Positions 37,471 through 47,614 of a DNA stretch of 64,000 nucleotides are shown here, piece by piece. Both the position numbers and the translations under genes were made by a program. Below the pieces are notes generated by a model. That model was given only the letters and a program-made list of their open reading frames with translations, made no database searches and was not told the DNA's origin. Each line of letters begins with the position of its first letter. The first letter of the stretch is position 1. Source of the stretch: Methanoregulaceae archaeon (GTDB taxonomy: Archaea > Halobacteriota > Methanomicrobia > Methanomicrobiales > Methanospirillaceae); NCBI GenBank assembly GCA_015660885.1, contig JACTUB010000012.1:1-64000 (forward strand), in the 5' to 3' direction.

Positions 37471-39454
37471 ATGGCTCTGCGACAAGAGATCACGTCACAA
37501 ATCAAGGATCTTTTAAAGAAAAATCCGCAAGGCATGAGTATCACGGAAATTGTCAGAGCAATCGAGATAAACCGGAATACTGCAGGGCAATATCTTGAAC
37601 CTCCTTGTATCGGGACAGGTTGAGATGCGCCGCTTCGGGATGGCAAAGATTTATAAACCATCACAGAGAGTGCCACTGTCCGCAGTACTTTCAATATCAT
37701 CAGAGCTGGTCTTACAGCTGGATAATAATCTTCGGATAATTTTTGCAAACGAGTCATTTCTTTACCTTATCGGAACAGACGAAAAAGAGATTTTAGGAAA
37801 AAATATTGAATATACACCTGTTATCACGGTCTTTGATCATCAATTCCCCGGGTTATTGAGGGAAATTCATGACGGGCTGAATGGCAAAGAGGCGTCTGGA
37901 GATATTTCACTCAATTTAAAAGATCGTATCTTTTTTTACCGGATCGCACCAACGGTCTTCGAGGATGGTCGAAAAGGAGTTTCGGTTATCCTTGAGGATA
38001 TTACCGAACGAAAGAGAACGGAAGATGCATTGCTGGAAAGTGAAGTGAAGTTACGATCAATTACCGAAAACTCTCCGGATATGATACTGCTGCTCAATCC
38101 AAAACTGGAAATCATTTTCATCAACCGTCCGTATTCGCTGAATCCGGAGCAGGTTCGTGGCAAATTGATATTTGACTTTTTACCGCAGGAATTTCATCGT
38201 GCTGCCACTGCATGCTTCGAACATGTTCTCAAAACCGGGGTACTGACAATCTATGGCACTGAACACCATTTCGCGAATGGAAAAATGTTATATTTCGAAT
38301 CTTCTGTCGGCCCGGTTTTTCGGAATGGGACGGTTGCGGCCTTAGTAGTCAATGCGCAGGACATCACTGAACGCAGGCAGGCAGAAAGGGAGTTACGGGA
38401 GAGTGAAGACCGATACCGCAAACTCGTCGAGATATCTCCTGATGCAGTTATCATTCACCGTGGAGGAAAGATAATTTTTATAAATCCTGCAGCCCTCAAC
38501 CTGATTGGCGCTTCGCATTCTGACGATTTAATCGGTAAAAACGTCCTTGATTTTATTCAACCCGAATTCCGCGATGCGGTTCAGGAAAAATATTGAAAAA
38601 GACCTCGGCGGCGACATAACCCCCCTTATGGAATTGTATATCTCTCGTGTCGATGGAACGTCAGTAATAGTTGAGGGCAGGGGCGTAAGAACGTTTATCG
38701 AAAGTAAGCCTGCCATACAAGTTGCTTTAAGGGATATCACAGAACGCAAACGTGCAGAAACGGCTTTACGGAAGAGTGAAGAACTGTACCGCACCCTTGC
38801 CGAGGCCTCCACCGATCTGATATTTATGATTGGGAGGGACGACCGTGTGGAATACGTTAACAGCTACGCGTCTGCAATGGTCAATAAATCAGTCGACAAG
38901 ATTATCGGTCACCCTCGCTTCTCATTATTTCCGCGGGAAGTGGCCAGAAACCAGAAAAAAGCACTAGAAACCGTATTTGAAACAGGAACTCCCGCCCGGG
39001 ATGAGGGGGCCCTCACATTCGCTGGTCAGATACGCTGGCTCTATCACTACCTTATACCGTTGAAAGACGCTGATAATCACGTCCGATCAGTTCTCGGGAT
39101 ATCGCGGTACATCACTGAACGAAAAAAATGCTGATAAGCTGTTGCGTGAGAGTGAACTATCGGACTAACAGCTCCTTGAGCAATTCTTCGGTGCATTCGC
39201 GATCCATAAAGGTAAAAAAATTGAATTTTTAAACGAGGGGGTAGTAAAAAATCCTTGGCGTTGTCATACCGGAGGATCTGATTGGCAGATCAATTTCTGA
39301 CTTTATTCATCCGGTCTCCCGCATGGATTTGGGTGGTCGTGTCCGGAAACTAAGTATTGATCCTGGCATCCCTGTTCCAGTGACAACAGAGAGATTTTTC
39401 CGGGTAGACGGCACGATAATAAACGTAGAAGTTATGGCGATAAGTTTTTTATAA
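37471..39454 (+). pseudogene. Multi-PAS sensor gene broken by several frameshifts
   Basis: The first piece (37471-37623) reads MALRQEITSQIKDLLKKNPQ, a winged-helix-like N-terminal domain. A two-base loss within YLE-NLL shifts the frame to 37595-38596, which holds an atypical PAS and two further PAS domains joined by DITERKRTEDALLESE-type linkers. One inserted base near 38593 shifts into 38547-39134 (another PAS and the next linker, ERKK), and another shift near 39125 leads to a last PAS-like piece ending at 39454 (GAFAIHKGKKIEFLNEG). There is no kinase domain. Methanogens of this order carry many such wHTH-PAS proteins; this one is decayed. Confidence 0.8.
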
Positions 39455-39541
39455 TGACGGTAAACCTGCAGTTCGGGTGGCATCCCGGGAAATTGCCCCC
39501 CGCGGAGGAAGATTAAATATCGGGTAGAGGGGTTAAAGAGT

Positions 39542-40360
39542 TTAAAATGAGATTTTCCCGGAAAAAACCGTTGTTGCAGGTCCTTCCATTTTTGCGCCGT
39601 CTTTGAGATAGATAGTAAGGGGACCACCCCGTGTTTCAACATTAACAATTTCACCAGTATATCCCAGTTTGTGCACAACTGCAGCTGATGCGGTGGCGCC
39701 TGTGCCACAGGAGAGCGTCTCTTCCTCCACCCCGCGCTCGAATGTGCGGATCCTGATACTGTCAAGTCCGGTTCTTTCAACGAAATTCACGTTCGCCCCT
39801 TTTTCGAATGTTGTATGGTGGCGGATCGCCGGAGCCACTGCTTCAACATCAATAACATCGACAGCGTCAACGATAATAACCGCATGGGGGACACCGGTGT
39901 TTACTGCATAGACGTCGAACTCCCCTATCCTCTCCTTATATTCCCCTTCACCGGATGCCGGTATATCCTTACGGTCAAATTTCGGCGCCGGCATGGTGAT
40001 GGTTGCAAAAAACTCGTCTTCCTTATACCCCATAGTGACGCCCATCTCGCCGGCCGGAGTTTCAACTGTGCTGGATTCCTTTGCATAACCTGTATCAAAA
40101 GCATATTTGGCAAGGCAGCGGATACCGTTGCCGCACATATCCGCCTCGCTTTCATCCGGCTGGAGTATGCGCATTCTGAGACTGCCCTTTTCAGATTTCG
40201 AGAGATAAATAACCCCATCCGCCCCGATCCCGAAACGACGGTCGCAATAAATGGCTGCAAACTGCCCTTTCATGTCATCCGGTATAATCATTTTTTCATG
40301 CTCATCAATCAATACGAAATCATTGCCGTTTCCGTGTAGTTTGGTAAATGGTATTTCCAT
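39542..40360 (-). CDS. dapF: Diaminopimelate epimerase
   Basis: PLP-independent racemase converting LL- to meso-diaminopimelate in lysine synthesis. The two catalytic cysteines are C76 (ADMCGNGIRC) and C218 (TLSCGTGATAS), each in its conserved surrounding, and the N terminus FTKLHGNGNDFVLID is diagnostic. 272 residues is full length. No other lysine gene is nearby; the downstream neighbour in transcription order is the decayed PAS gene on the opposite strand. Confidence 0.96.
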   Translation of the reverse strand: MEIPFTKLHGNGNDFVLIDEHEKMIIPDDMKGQFAAIYCDRRFGIGADGVIYLSKSEKGSLRMRILQPDESEADMCGNGIRCLAKYAFDTGYAKESSTVETPAGEMGVTMGYKEDEFFATITMPAPKFDRKDIPASGEGEYKERIGEFDVYAVNTGVPHAVIIVDAVDVIDVEAVAPAIRHHTTFEKGANVNFVERTGLDSIRIRTFERGVEEETLSCGTGATASAAVVHKLGYTGEIVNVETRGGPLTIYLKDGAKMEGPATTVFSGKISF

Positions 40361-40411
40361 TGATATATCCCTCAGTTGCTGCCCCTTTTGTGTGATACAT
40401 CTTTCATAAAC

Positions 40412-41374
40412 TCATTCTTCATTTCTGGTATTAATTTCAAAGTTTTTATGGAATTCTTCAATGCCCCATCCAAGATAATCTCTGATAATAATATAGGCCA
40501 TTTGCGGTGGAATAACACCTGCCTCCGTTACGATGAGATCGATATATTCCACGGGAGTCACATCAAATGCGGGGTTGCGCACTGTGACATGCGGGAGTGT
40601 TTGAGAGATCTCATATGCCAGCACTTCGCTTCCTTCACGTTCCTCGATCTGGATGAGCTCGCCAATAATTGTCCGGGGAGCGAACTTATATGTCTCGGCC
40701 GCGACAAGAACATTCACGCGTGCCTCAGTAGCGGTATGTGCGACCTGAGCTGTCCCGATTTTGTTCACAACTGCACCATTAACGGTAACCGCATCGGCTC
40801 CCACAAGAACGAGATCAATTTCATGTATGAATGAACGTACAGCAGAGTCAACGATGAAATTGGTTTTAATTCCGGCATCATTGAGAGTCCGTATTGTTAC
40901 AAGTCCCTGGTTTCGCGGGCGCACTTCCGTGGCAAAGACTTCAATTTCCTTTCCACTCCGGTACGCTTCAAGTATACACCCGAGTGCCGCTTCAGAATTG
41001 CAATGGGTGAGGATGATATCCCCGTCCCGTATATGGCGTGCGCCGAACTGTGCGATCTTTTCCAGAGCATGGTGCGAAGACTGTATAAACTGCTCAGCAC
41101 GAATAATCATGCCATTCTGCGCCTCTTCAAACGTTGCAGCCCGCTCAAGTCCAGACATAACGAGATGAATGGCATTCGGGAGGGAGACTGCTGTCGGGCG
41201 TGTGGTAACAAGGGTTTGCGCAGCACTCTCCATCTCCCGCCGGAAAGATACAAGATCCCTAGCCTGAGTTTCCATAGCATGGTGCCGCATGGCTTCAGCA
41301 GCCGCACGTGCAATTCTCCCGGCACCCCGTATTTCCATGCTCTTTATCTTCTCTGCGGTTTCAGTTACGAACAT
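40412..41374 (-). CDS. Ribose-1,5-bisphosphate isomerase (archaeal AMP pathway)
   Basis: Belongs to the eIF2B-alpha/MtnA fold. In archaea this branch turns ribose 1,5-bisphosphate into ribulose 1,5-bisphosphate for type III RuBisCO in AMP breakdown. The catalytic pair Cys125 (ILTHCNSEAALG) and Asp194 (VLVGADAVTVNG) and the RGAG loop near residue 16 are present. Alternatives within the family (5-methylthioribose-1-phosphate isomerase, eIF2B) are less likely given the length of 320 and close match to archaeal R15P isomerases. I start at ATG 41374; a TTG three codons earlier is possible. RuBisCO and AMP phosphorylase are not in the window. Confidence 0.85.
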   Translation of the reverse strand: MFVTETAEKIKSMEIRGAGRIARAAAEAMRHHAMETQARDLVSFRREMESAAQTLVTTRPTAVSLPNAIHLVMSGLERAATFEEAQNGMIIRAEQFIQSSHHALEKIAQFGARHIRDGDIILTHCNSEAALGCILEAYRSGKEIEVFATEVRPRNQGLVTIRTLNDAGIKTNFIVDSAVRSFIHEIDLVLVGADAVTVNGAVVNKIGTAQVAHTATEARVNVLVAAETYKFAPRTIIGELIQIEEREGSEVLAYEISQTLPHVTVRNPAFDVTPVEYIDLIVTEAGVIPPQMAYIIIRDYLGWGIEEFHKNFEINTRNEE

Positions 41375-41431
41375 CAGCTTCAATGATTCAATGTTCAGAA
41401 AAGTACATAGAGTTTATTGCCGGGTGCCACC

Positions 41432-42289
41432 ATGTCGATTGCCGTCGTCTTTGACAGTGCGGGAACACTCCTGAACACGTACCGGGTTGCAAAGGATATC
41501 TGTAACAGAAAATTACTGCCAGGTATCGAGACGACCACACTTACATTCAGTTCACCGGATCGCGTTCTTGTCGTTTTGCCCGTGCACTCAAAGGAGATTA
41601 TGAATACACCGGGGGATATGCTTCTTTCCTCCTACCTCGTGGAACATAATATCGGATTTGGTGTGAGCTGTACCAGAAAGATTGTAACTGCCGAAGAAAT
41701 CGGCGATGTACTCTATACCGACCGCCAGGTCCGCGTAACCGATCTTCAGGAATGTATCCGCAATGTCTGGACGGTCTGTAAAGCTGAATCCGTTGTGACT
41801 ATGAACAGTGGAGCGATTGTCAACATGGCAGACAAGTGTATTGAATATGCAATAACTGCCGGAGGTTGGCCGTTTGATGGGGCTAAAGAGGCGATCACCG
41901 CTCTCCATCGCATGGGTATACCGACGTTCATCGCCTCAGGAGACCGGGTAACCAAACTGGAAAAGATGGCAGACCATCTCGGCATTCCCCGCGACAGGGT
42001 GTATGGTGTGGCAACACCTACGGTAAAAGCGCAGATAGTCAACGATCTGCGACAGGAATACGACAGAGTGCTGATGGTGGGCGATGGGATCAATGACTTA
42101 TGTGCCATGCAGAACGCCGATATAGCAATACTTACTATCCAGCAACCCGGTGAGCGGCCAAAAGACCTTTTTAAGGAAGCTGATTATGTGGTAAAAAACG
42201 TGAGTGAAGTGGTTACCATTGTTAAGGAACTGCTCACATCTACGGGACATTTCGATCGTGACGACAGTGGTGCATCATATAAAAGGTAA
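41432..42289 (+). CDS. Soluble HAD-family P-type-ATPase-like protein (MJ0968 type)
   Basis: HAD phosphatase resembling the catalytic part of P-type ATPases but without membrane helices, as in MJ0968 of Methanocaldococcus. Motif I reads FDSAGTLLNT (with S in place of the usual K/T position), motif II FIASGDR near residue 173, and motif III/IV VGDGINDLCAMQNADIA (about 211-227). The start at ATG 41432 gives MSIAVVFDSAG; GGGTGCC lies before it. It stands 35 bases ahead of atwA on the same strand and probably opens the operon, which suggests, but does not prove, a link with MCR activation or metal handling. Confidence 0.85.
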   Translation: MSIAVVFDSAGTLLNTYRVAKDICNRKLLPGIETTTLTFSSPDRVLVVLPVHSKEIMNTPGDMLLSSYLVEHNIGFGVSCTRKIVTAEEIGDVLYTDRQVRVTDLQECIRNVWTVCKAESVVTMNSGAIVNMADKCIEYAITAGGWPFDGAKEAITALHRMGIPTFIASGDRVTKLEKMADHLGIPRDRVYGVATPTVKAQIVNDLRQEYDRVLMVGDGINDLCAMQNADIAILTIQQPGERPKDLFKEADYVVKNVSEVVTIVKELLTSTGHFDRDDSGASYKR

Positions 42290-42324
42290 TATGTCACAAG
42301 TATCACAATAGGTATAAGAGTATT

Positions 42325-43938
42325 ATGAAGGCTCCACTGATAACGGTAGACAACCTCTGCATGAATTTTGATGGCACGAGGGTGCTCAAGAACATTTCTT
42401 TTGAGATTGCCGAAGGGGAGATCCTGGGAATTATTGGCAGGAGTGGCGCAGGAAAGACGGTGCTTATGCACCTCATGCGGGGTGTGGAGCAGCCTCCGAC
42501 AAGCGGGAAGATTATATACCATGTAGCAGCGTGTAACCGTTGCGATTACATGGATGTCGGGAGCTCTTCAGGTAAACTTTGCCCGCATTGCGGGGGCATG
42601 CTCTCTGCACTTGATGTGGATCTCTGGAGTGAGAAGGATGAGATTCTGAAACGTCGCCTGATGCGGCGAACCGCAATCATGTTCCAGCGTACCTTCGCGC
42701 TGTACGGCGATGACCGGGTCATAGAAAATGTTCTTCATGCTCTTGATGATATCGATTATCCTCAGGAAAATGCGATCAACCGTGCAGCTGACCTAATCGA
42801 TCAAGTAAGACTATCCCACAGAATGATGCACATCGCCCGGGATCTCTCCGGGGGAGAGAAACAGCGAGTGGTTCTTGCCCGTCAGCTGGCAAAGGACCCG
42901 TTCATGCTCTTTGCCGATGAGCCGACAGGAACACTCGATCCCGGTACCGCGCGAATAGTTCATTCAATGCTTTCTGAGGCAGCCAAAACAAATAATATGG
43001 GAATGGTTGTCACCTCTCATTTCTCCCAGGTAATTCAGGATGTAGCACATCGTGCAATACTTCTGGTGGATGGGGGGATCGCAAAAATAGGAACCCCTCG
43101 TGAAGTTATCGAGCTGTTCATGAAGGGGTATGATGATACCGAAAAGTATGAGGAGGCCGAGCTGGGTGAGAAAGTTATTGTAGCCCGGGACCTTGTCAAA
43201 CGCTACATCTCGGTTGATCGTGGGGTTGTAAGGGCAGTGAACGGGGTTACATTTGAGGTGTACAGCAAAGAGATCTTCGGGATCATCGGAAAGAGCGGTG
43301 CGGGAAAGACCACCCTCTCGGCAATTATCGCAGGTCTTATCGAACCAACCAGCGGGGAGATGAATATCCGGATCGGTGAAGAATGGGTCGATATGACCAA
43401 ACCTGGCATCGATCAGCGTGGGAGGGCGACAGCATATATCGGGCTCCTCCACCAGGAATATGATCTTTTTCCCCATCGGAATGTCCTTGACAACCTTACT
43501 GACGCAATCGGGCTGGAGTTCCCAAAGGAGCTCGCAATGCGAAAGGCGCTTATAACACTCAAAATGGCGGGATTCTCTGATGACAAGAGTAAGGAGATCC
43601 TTGAACGGATGCCCGCGCAACTCTCAGAAGGAGAGCGGCATCGCGTAGCTCTTGCCCAGGTTCTTATCCGTGAGCCCCGGTTTGTGATTCTTGATGAGCC
43701 CACCGGTACGATGGACCCGATCACAAAGATTGATGTGAAGCATTCGATCATGCATTCCCGTGAAGAGATGGAAGAGACATTTATCGTCGTGTCGCATGAT
43801 ATGGAATTTGTCCGGGATATCTGTGACCGGCTCGCGCTCATGCGTGGCGGAAAGATCGTACAGATTGGCAAGACGGCAGAAGTACTCGCGATCCTCACCG
43901 AAGAAGAGCGCAGATTGATGAGTCAGCCCGCCGCATGA
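42325..43938 (+). CDS. atwA: MCR activation ATPase component A2 (AtwA)
   Basis: Twin ABC-type ATPase that drives ATP-dependent reductive activation of methyl-coenzyme M reductase. NBD1: Walker A GRSGAGKT (38-45), signature LSGGE (174-178), Walker B FADEPTG. NBD2: Walker A GKSGAGKT (322-329), signature LSEGE (433-437), Walker B ILDEPTG. Between them NBD1 carries an insertion with two CxxC pairs (C70/C73 and C86/C89, CNRCDY and CPHCGG), likely a zinc site. No membrane helices. 537 residues. It heads the methanogenesis marker cluster and is followed by Mmp3 with a 4-base overlap. Confidence 0.96.
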   Translation: MKAPLITVDNLCMNFDGTRVLKNISFEIAEGEILGIIGRSGAGKTVLMHLMRGVEQPPTSGKIIYHVAACNRCDYMDVGSSSGKLCPHCGGMLSALDVDLWSEKDEILKRRLMRRTAIMFQRTFALYGDDRVIENVLHALDDIDYPQENAINRAADLIDQVRLSHRMMHIARDLSGGEKQRVVLARQLAKDPFMLFADEPTGTLDPGTARIVHSMLSEAAKTNNMGMVVTSHFSQVIQDVAHRAILLVDGGIAKIGTPREVIELFMKGYDDTEKYEEAELGEKVIVARDLVKRYISVDRGVVRAVNGVTFEVYSKEIFGIIGKSGAGKTTLSAIIAGLIEPTSGEMNIRIGEEWVDMTKPGIDQRGRATAYIGLLHQEYDLFPHRNVLDNLTDAIGLEFPKELAMRKALITLKMAGFSDDKSKEILERMPAQLSEGERHRVALAQVLIREPRFVILDEPTGTMDPITKIDVKHSIMHSREEMEETFIVVSHDMEFVRDICDRLALMRGGKIVQIGKTAEVLAILTEEERRLMSQPAA

Positions 43939-45476
43939 GGAGCGTAATGATAACTATCCACGTCGATGGAGAGAACGTGGACGTCAGTGAAGGGAGCACG
44001 CTTGGTTCTATCCTTTCCTATCACACACCCGGATTAAGCGTGGGAATTGTTCGCCCGTCAACTCAGGAACAGGCAAAGACAGGGAATCTTACAATCAGCA
44101 CCACGGCGGGAGAAGTAACGATAGAAATCGTCGGGCAGAACGCCGATTTCCTTGAATCTCCCGAAATTGTGCAAAAACTTGCTCTTCACTGGGGTGATCG
44201 CTACGCTGCAGCATTCGGACCGTTCCCTTCATCTATTCATCCATTACGTAAACCCCATCTGTACGAACGGGGTGATGTTATCCTTGGCTGTGGAGGTTAT
44301 GAGCCGGCGCGATCCTACCTGATCTTCTCAAAAACCCGCCATTCTGCAGATCACGGGGCAGATGAAAGTGGAGGCGTCTTCGGGAAAATCGTAAGCGGCA
44401 GGGCGGTGCTCGACCGCTGGACGACAGGAGACCGAATCACCCGAATAGAGCCGGTCATCAGCTGGGCAGATACCAGTCGTTCCTTCACCACGACGGATAT
44501 GAATCTTATTATTGAAGATGGGATGCGGATCACAACCCACGTGAAAGTGATCGCACAAGGGTACACCCCGGAGCTGATCACAACGGAAGCCGCCGGTAGT
44601 GTAGAACATATGCTTCTTGCACTCCAGTCCGGGAAGTTCACCGTCAGCAGGGCAACGAGCACCCATATCCTCGATTCCCGGCTCGCTGGTACGGCCGGTA
44701 TCGAAACAGAATTCCGGCACCCGCGCAGGGAGGGGACCGTTACCGTCAGAACCACCGGACAACTGGAAGGAGGCATCTACATATACCGGGAAGATGTTCC
44801 CAGTAGTCTCGTTCACAATGTCGCAGGACAGGTAATTCATGGTATAGAACTGGTAAAACTTGCACAAGAGCTTGATGTCCTTGCCATCAGGGTTCTGCCG
44901 CAGCGGATCGACCTTCTCGGACTTTCCCTCGTAAGGGCAAAAGAAATTTCCGCAGAACGCGGTATTTTAATTAATGTCGATAAGGAGGAAGGGGAACGGA
45001 TTATTGTATCGCAGGATCCGGGTAATACGCTGGATGTCCTCAAAGAGCGGATGGTCACGGTGACAACAGCCCCATTAGAAAAAGTGATAGATATCGAACT
45101 GGATGATGAAAAAGCACCCGTCAGCTGTGATATATTCCGCCGGCTTACCGGCCTCAAGGAACATGATGCCGGCATGATTCCAGTCTTTTTTAAATTCGAC
45201 GATGTGGTTCTGTTCAAGTCACCCATTCCCCCTGGGATCAAGATCAATCCTGAGAATACACCAAAAGATGAAGCCCCTGCAGCAGCTCTTGCAATCACCA
45301 ATGACTCCCGCAAAGGTACCGGACTGGTCGGTGTACGGCTTTCGGCAAACAAAGAGTTCGGGCCAACCTCCGAGCCATTTGAAGGAACCAACATTATCGG
45401 ACATGTTATCGATACGGAAAAACTGAAAAATGTGAAGGAAAGGGAGAACATGTATATCAGGGAGGTAAAGCGTTGA
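43935..45476 (+). CDS. mmp3: Methanogenesis marker protein 3 (Mmp3)
   Basis: Large conserved protein (513 aa) found across methanogens, and reported as part of the MCR activation machinery along with McrC, A2, Mmp7 and Mmp17. It starts with a ThiS/ubiquitin-like stretch (ITIHVDGENVDVSEGSTLGS, about 5-24) and continues with a beta-rich middle region and C-terminal YIREVKR. I identify it by size, position after atwA and general pattern, not by a catalytic motif. Overlaps atwA by 4 bases and mmp6 by 4. Confidence 0.88.
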   Translation: MRSVMITIHVDGENVDVSEGSTLGSILSYHTPGLSVGIVRPSTQEQAKTGNLTISTTAGEVTIEIVGQNADFLESPEIVQKLALHWGDRYAAAFGPFPSSIHPLRKPHLYERGDVILGCGGYEPARSYLIFSKTRHSADHGADESGGVFGKIVSGRAVLDRWTTGDRITRIEPVISWADTSRSFTTTDMNLIIEDGMRITTHVKVIAQGYTPELITTEAAGSVEHMLLALQSGKFTVSRATSTHILDSRLAGTAGIETEFRHPRREGTVTVRTTGQLEGGIYIYREDVPSSLVHNVAGQVIHGIELVKLAQELDVLAIRVLPQRIDLLGLSLVRAKEISAERGILINVDKEEGERIIVSQDPGNTLDVLKERMVTVTTAPLEKVIDIELDDEKAPVSCDIFRRLTGLKEHDAGMIPVFFKFDDVVLFKSPIPPGIKINPENTPKDEAPAAALAITNDSRKGTGLVGVRLSANKEFGPTSEPFEGTNIIGHVIDTEKLKNVKERENMYIREVKR

Positions 45477-45931
45477 CCGACTATAAACCAGCACTTGTGG
45501 GAAGCGTAACGAAGTATGTGGTAGTGGAATCGTTCGATGTTACCCCTGCTGATCTTGCCGCACGTGCCTACGAGATCTCAAAAGGTGCGATGATTAAGGA
45601 AACCTGTTTTGGGCTTGTCATTAATGGAAAAGAGGATGAAGTTGACCGCATCATCGCAGAACTCCGGAAAATTGATCCAGATCACATATTTATCAAAGAC
45701 CGTGGGTTTCCTCCCGGTGATTCCCGCCGCTGCCGGGCAAACCTTGGGGGTGCACGCCCGGGATATCATGGTATGGAATACGAAATGACGGTAATTCCCT
45801 ATGTCTCGCATGGCCTTGAGGTACTGAAGAATAATGATGGAACCAGAATCGCTGCCCCAGAAAATCCGCTGATGCGCAGGATATTGGACATATCCAGACT
45901 CAAAAAAATAATCGACACTGAGGAGCCTTAA
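45473..45931 (+). CDS. mmp6: Methanogenesis marker protein 6 (Mmp6)
   Basis: Conserved 152-residue methanogen protein in the fixed order atwA-mmp3-mmp6-mmp5-mmp15-mmp17-mmp7. Sequence highlights are GAMIKETCFGLVINGKEDEV and the Cys/Arg-rich RGFPPGDSRRCRANLGGARP near residue 80. The start is TTG at 45473 (TTGACCGACTATAAACC), overlapping the mmp3 stop (TTGA), with GGGAGG upstream. Biochemical role not defined by sequence. Confidence 0.85.
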   Translation: MTDYKPALVGSVTKYVVVESFDVTPADLAARAYEISKGAMIKETCFGLVINGKEDEVDRIIAELRKIDPDHIFIKDRGFPPGDSRRCRANLGGARPGYHGMEYEMTVIPYVSHGLEVLKNNDGTRIAAPENPLMRRILDISRLKKIIDTEEP

Positions 45932-45932
45932 C

Positions 45933-46379
45933 ATGGCAAAAGTATTCATCTATCCTTCCACGAGTCTGATCCTTTCAGATCTGGTAGCGCGCTATGGGCA
46001 CACCCCACTCAGTTCCGCCGTCGCAATCCGCGAACGCATCCAGACCGCAGGATTCGAATCCCCACCCCTCCAGATTACTCCTGAGGAACCAAAAAAAGGA
46101 TTAAAATGGGCAGCAGTTGAGGTCCCCAGCGGGGTACGGGGACGCATGGCTCTCTACGGGCCCATGATCGGGGAGTGTGAGGCTGCAATCATCATTAATG
46201 ATGCAGACCTTGCGTTTGGCTGCATGGGATGTGCCCGGACAAATGAATTGATCACATTTCTCGTGCGGCAGAAAGACATCCCGAAGCTCGACCTGTATTA
46301 CCCAAAAAATGAAGAAGAAGGTGTGAAATTCGTCGCTGCTATAAAACGCTTTCTTACTGGCCTGGGAGAGGGGAAATGA
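45933..46379 (+). CDS. mmp5: Methanogenesis marker protein 5 (Mmp5)
   Basis: Conserved methanogen protein of 148 residues. It contains a cysteine motif [20 protein letters not shown] (about 90-109) in which CMGC may bind metal or a cluster, and an N-terminal [20 protein letters not shown]. Sits one base after the mmp6 stop with GAGGAGCC before the ATG and overlaps mmp15 by 4 bases. The position is as in other methanogens. Function unknown. Confidence 0.85.
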   Translation: MAKVFIYPSTSLILSDLVARYGHTPLSSAVAIRERIQTAGFESPPLQITPEEPKKGLKWAAVEVPSGVRGRMALYGPMIGECEAAIIINDADLAFGCMGCARTNELITFLVRQKDIPKLDLYYPKNEEEGVKFVAAIKRFLTGLGEGK

Positions 46380-47614
46380 CTCCTCCTGTTCGCATCGCCC
46401 AACTTTCCTGCGGACCTGAATATTCCGGTGTCCAGCAGGAAATCTACATAGCAGCAAAAGAAGTAAATGGTGAGATCTTCTATCCGGATGTCGCTTTAAA
46501 GGATGTCCTGCGTGATTTTGATATATTCGGGCTCGATGTCCGGAGTCCCGATCTCAAGCTCGCCATTGCCCGTGCCAAAGCACTCGTGGAAGGACGTGTT
46601 GATGCTGATGCCGTTTTTATTGCTACGTGTTTCAGGTGCGCTGAGGGAGCTATCGTGAGGAATGAACTCAGGCACTACATCCACGAAAACTCAAAGCTTC
46701 CCGTGGTCAGTTACTCCTTCACTGAACGGACAACCTCAGGAACGCTCCTTACCCGTATGGAGGCGCTCACCACCATCGCCCGACGTCGGGCTCTTCTCGC
46801 CCGTGAAGCACAGCAGGGTATTACACTTGGACTCGACTCGGGTTCTGCTACAACAAAAGCTGTGGTGATGAAGGATAACAAGATAATCGGGACCGGCTGG
46901 CAGCCCACAATAGAGGTTCTGAAAAGTGCGCAGGATGTGATCAGTCACGCACTTGAAGAGGCGGATATAAAACGTAATGAAGTGCAGGCAGTAGGAACAA
47001 CCGGTTACGGGCGGTTCCTGGTCGGTAAGGAAATTAACGCAGACCTTATCCAGGAAGAGCTGACGGTGAACTCAAAAGGAGCAGTATTCCTGGCTGACCG
47101 GCAACATGGGCCTGCGACTGTTATCGATATCGGAGGTATGGACAACAAAGCAATATCGGTAATGGATGGTATTCCTGGTACCTTCACGATGGGGGGCATC
47201 TGTGCAGGAGCAAGCGGAAGGTTTCTCGAAATGACCTCAAAGCGGCTTGGTGTCGAGATAACCGAGCTTGGTCCACTCGCCATGAAAGGATTTGCCGGGC
47301 GCGTTCCGATGAACAGTTACTGTATCGTCTTTGGTACCCAAAGTCTTGTCAACGCCCTCGCTACTGGGAGCACCCGGGAAGATGTTGCTGCAGCTGCATG
47401 CCATAGTGTTGCGGAGCAGGTTTTTGAACAGCAGTTGCAGGAAGTAGATATCAAAGAGCCGGTGCTTATGGTGGGAGGTACATCCCTTATTGAGGGGCTC
47501 GTATTCGCGATGGGTGAGCTCCTGCAGACAAAGATCGTTGTGCCACCTTATTCACAGTATATTGGCGCAGTTGGATCAGCTCTTCTTGCATCAGGGTTCA
47601 TCAGGGACGATTAG
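46376..47614 (+). CDS. mmp15: Methanogenesis marker protein 15 (Mmp15), BadF/ASKHA-type activator ATPase
   Basis: ASKHA ATPase resembling the activators of 2-hydroxyacyl-CoA dehydratases and benzoyl-CoA reductase, which couple ATP hydrolysis to low-potential electron transfer through a bridging [4Fe-4S]. The phosphate loops are [14 protein letters not shown] (about 151-164) and [12 protein letters not shown] (about 249-260); [14 protein letters not shown] places the likely cluster cysteine at C276. A preceding domain of about 140 residues contains ATCFRCAEG (C85, C88). This fits an electron-delivery role beside the AtwA activation system; direct evidence is not in the sequence. Confidence 0.92.
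   Translation: MTPPVRIAQLSCGPEYSGVQQEIYIAAKEVNGEIFYPDVALKDVLRDFDIFGLDVRSPDLKLAIARAKALVEGRVDADAVFIATCFRCAEGAIVRNELRHYIHENSKLPVVSYSFTERTTSGTLLTRMEALTTIARRRALLAREAQQGITLGLDSGSATTKAVVMKDNKIIGTGWQPTIEVLKSAQDVISHALEEADIKRNEVQAVGTTGYGRFLVGKEINADLIQEELTVNSKGAVFLADRQHGPATVIDIGGMDNKAISVMDGIPGTFTMGGICAGASGRFLEMTSKRLGVEITELGPLAMKGFAGRVPMNSYCIVFGTQSLVNALATGSTREDVAAAACHSVAEQVFEQQLQEVDIKEPVLMVGGTSLIEGLVFAMGELLQTKIVVPPYSQYIGAVGSALLASGFIRDD

Noticed and set aside
46040..46070. TTCGAATCC-like sequence suggesting a tRNA T-arm.
   Set aside because: It lies within mmp5 and has no acceptor stem or anticodon arm at the right distances.
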